From Devosia indica (GTDB taxonomy: Bacteria; Pseudomonadota; Alphaproteobacteria; Rhizobiales; Devosiaceae): a DNA stretch of 64,000 nt. Position 1 is the first letter of the stretch. Every line of letters starts with the position of its first letter. The notes beneath the pieces were generated by a model, which was given only the letters and a program-made list of their open reading frames with translations, was not told where the DNA came from and made no database searches. The translations under genes and the position numbers were made by a program. Shown piece by piece: positions 63,583-64,000 of the stretch. The stretch covers positions 1 through 64,000 of the forward strand of contig NZ_PYVZ01000011.1 of the NCBI RefSeq assembly GCF_003056405.1, given 5' to 3'.

Positions 63583-64000
63583 CTATTCGCTCTTGGCTTC
63601 TTCGCCTTCAGCGGAAGCAGCCTGTTCGGCGGCGGCAGCAGCAGCGGCCGCTTCAGCGTCCTTGGCAGCCTGTTCAGCGGCGAAGGCCTCGGCAGCAGCA
63701 ATCTTCTCGGCTTCGCGGGCTTCCTTGGCAGCCTGGGCGGCAGTGCGCTCGGCGTCCTGGATCTTCTTGGTGCGCGAATTGGTCGATTCGAAAATACGGG
63801 CCGACTTACCGCGACGATCACGCAGGTAGTACAGCTTGGCGCGACGGACCTTACCGCGCTTGATCACTTCGATCGAAGCGATATTGGGCGAGTAGATCGG
63901 GAACACGCGTTCCACGCCTTCGCCATAGGAGATCTTGCGGACGGTGAAGCTTTCCATGATGCCGCCGCCGGAGCGGGCAATCACGACGCCTTCATAGGCC
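63583..64000 (-). CDS. rplS: 50S ribosomal protein L19, N-terminus beyond window
   Basis: The frame runs to the window edge, starting [14 protein letters not shown] and continuing with the family core [42 protein letters not shown]19 sits at the 30S-50S interface. The tail after this core is about 70 residues of Ala/Glu/Lys-rich coiled coil ending EEAKSE; the bacterial core normally ends soon after RGKSARI. A long acidic tail is a recurring alphaproteobacterial feature. Confidence 0.93.
   Translation of the reverse strand, partial: AYEGVVIARSGGGIMESFTVRKISYGEGVERVFPIYSPNIASIEVIKRGKVRRAKLYYLRDRRGKSARIFESTNSRTKKIQDAERTAAQAAKEAREAEKIAAAEAFAAEQAAKDAEAAAAAAAAEQAASAEGEEAKSE

Overview
The window is bacterial chromosomal DNA of high G+C content with dense, often overlapping genes. 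Gene content and order point to an alphaproteobacterium of the order Hyphomicrobiales, most like Devosia or a close relative. The evidence is the origin-proximal set maf-aroE-coaE-dnaQ / secB-fxsA-timA-smr, the block hemE-hemJ-rho-mnmE-mnmG-rsmG-parA-parB-holA-leuS, the order hslV-GNAT-hslU, CtrA-type boxes (TTAA-N7-TTAA) and GANTC sites. Species assignment is inference.

Left edge (1-1.1 kb): comM is cut just before its Walker A motif. The break carries two 11-bp repeats and a TGT/ACA-type terminus like the ends of Tn7/Tn5053-type (TnsB/TniA) transposons. Inside lie a decapitated nuclease-fold gene and the end of an IS3-family insertion sequence, so the window starts inside what looks like a mobile island. 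From 1.2 to 16.6 kb are envelope and housekeeping genes: a GH25 lysozyme-like lipoprotein, qmcA-nfeD, an outer-membrane barrel, galU, galE, a lytic transglycosylase, an SGNH hydrolase, marC, gshB, the yraN-rsmI / lpoA-like neighbourhood, pncA and a pabB-pabC fusion. From 16.6 to 20.5 kb are dnaK (with a heat-shock-type promoter) and dnaJ. From 20.6 to 34 kb are a GT8 glycosyltransferase, small redox, VOC and regulator genes, pyrF, an adenosine-kinase-type gene, nth, an AraC-Ogt protein, gpmA and dapB. From 33 to 38 kb is a histidine cluster (hisB, hisH, hisA, hisF, hisE) with coaA. From 38.7 to 41 kb is the hslVU protease operon.

Origin region (41-60 kb): a 440-bp gap between maf (leftward) and hemE (rightward) holds CtrA boxes, DnaA-like boxes and clustered GANTC sites, and is called as the chromosomal origin. 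Four to nine kb to its right lie parA-parB and a cluster of parS sites. ParB-type palindromes (core TTCACGTGAA) are not confined to this cluster: twelve are spread from 12.3 to 63.5 kb. Ten have an asymmetric arm that creates a GANTC (CcrM methylation) site inside the palindrome.

Other unusual items are a pair of homologous intergenic elements with the same two-step stem-loop (dnaK-dnaJ and hisB-hslV gaps), a duplicated hisF 5' end that has displaced the hisF start, two copies of a parS-bearing intergenic repeat, a 36-bp tandem repeat, and a 37-aa membrane peptide gene behind a perfect CtrA box. The right end carries cenR/otpR, a cyclic-nucleotide-binding protein, xthA and the start-truncated rplS. 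I saw no rRNA or tRNA gene and no CRISPR array.
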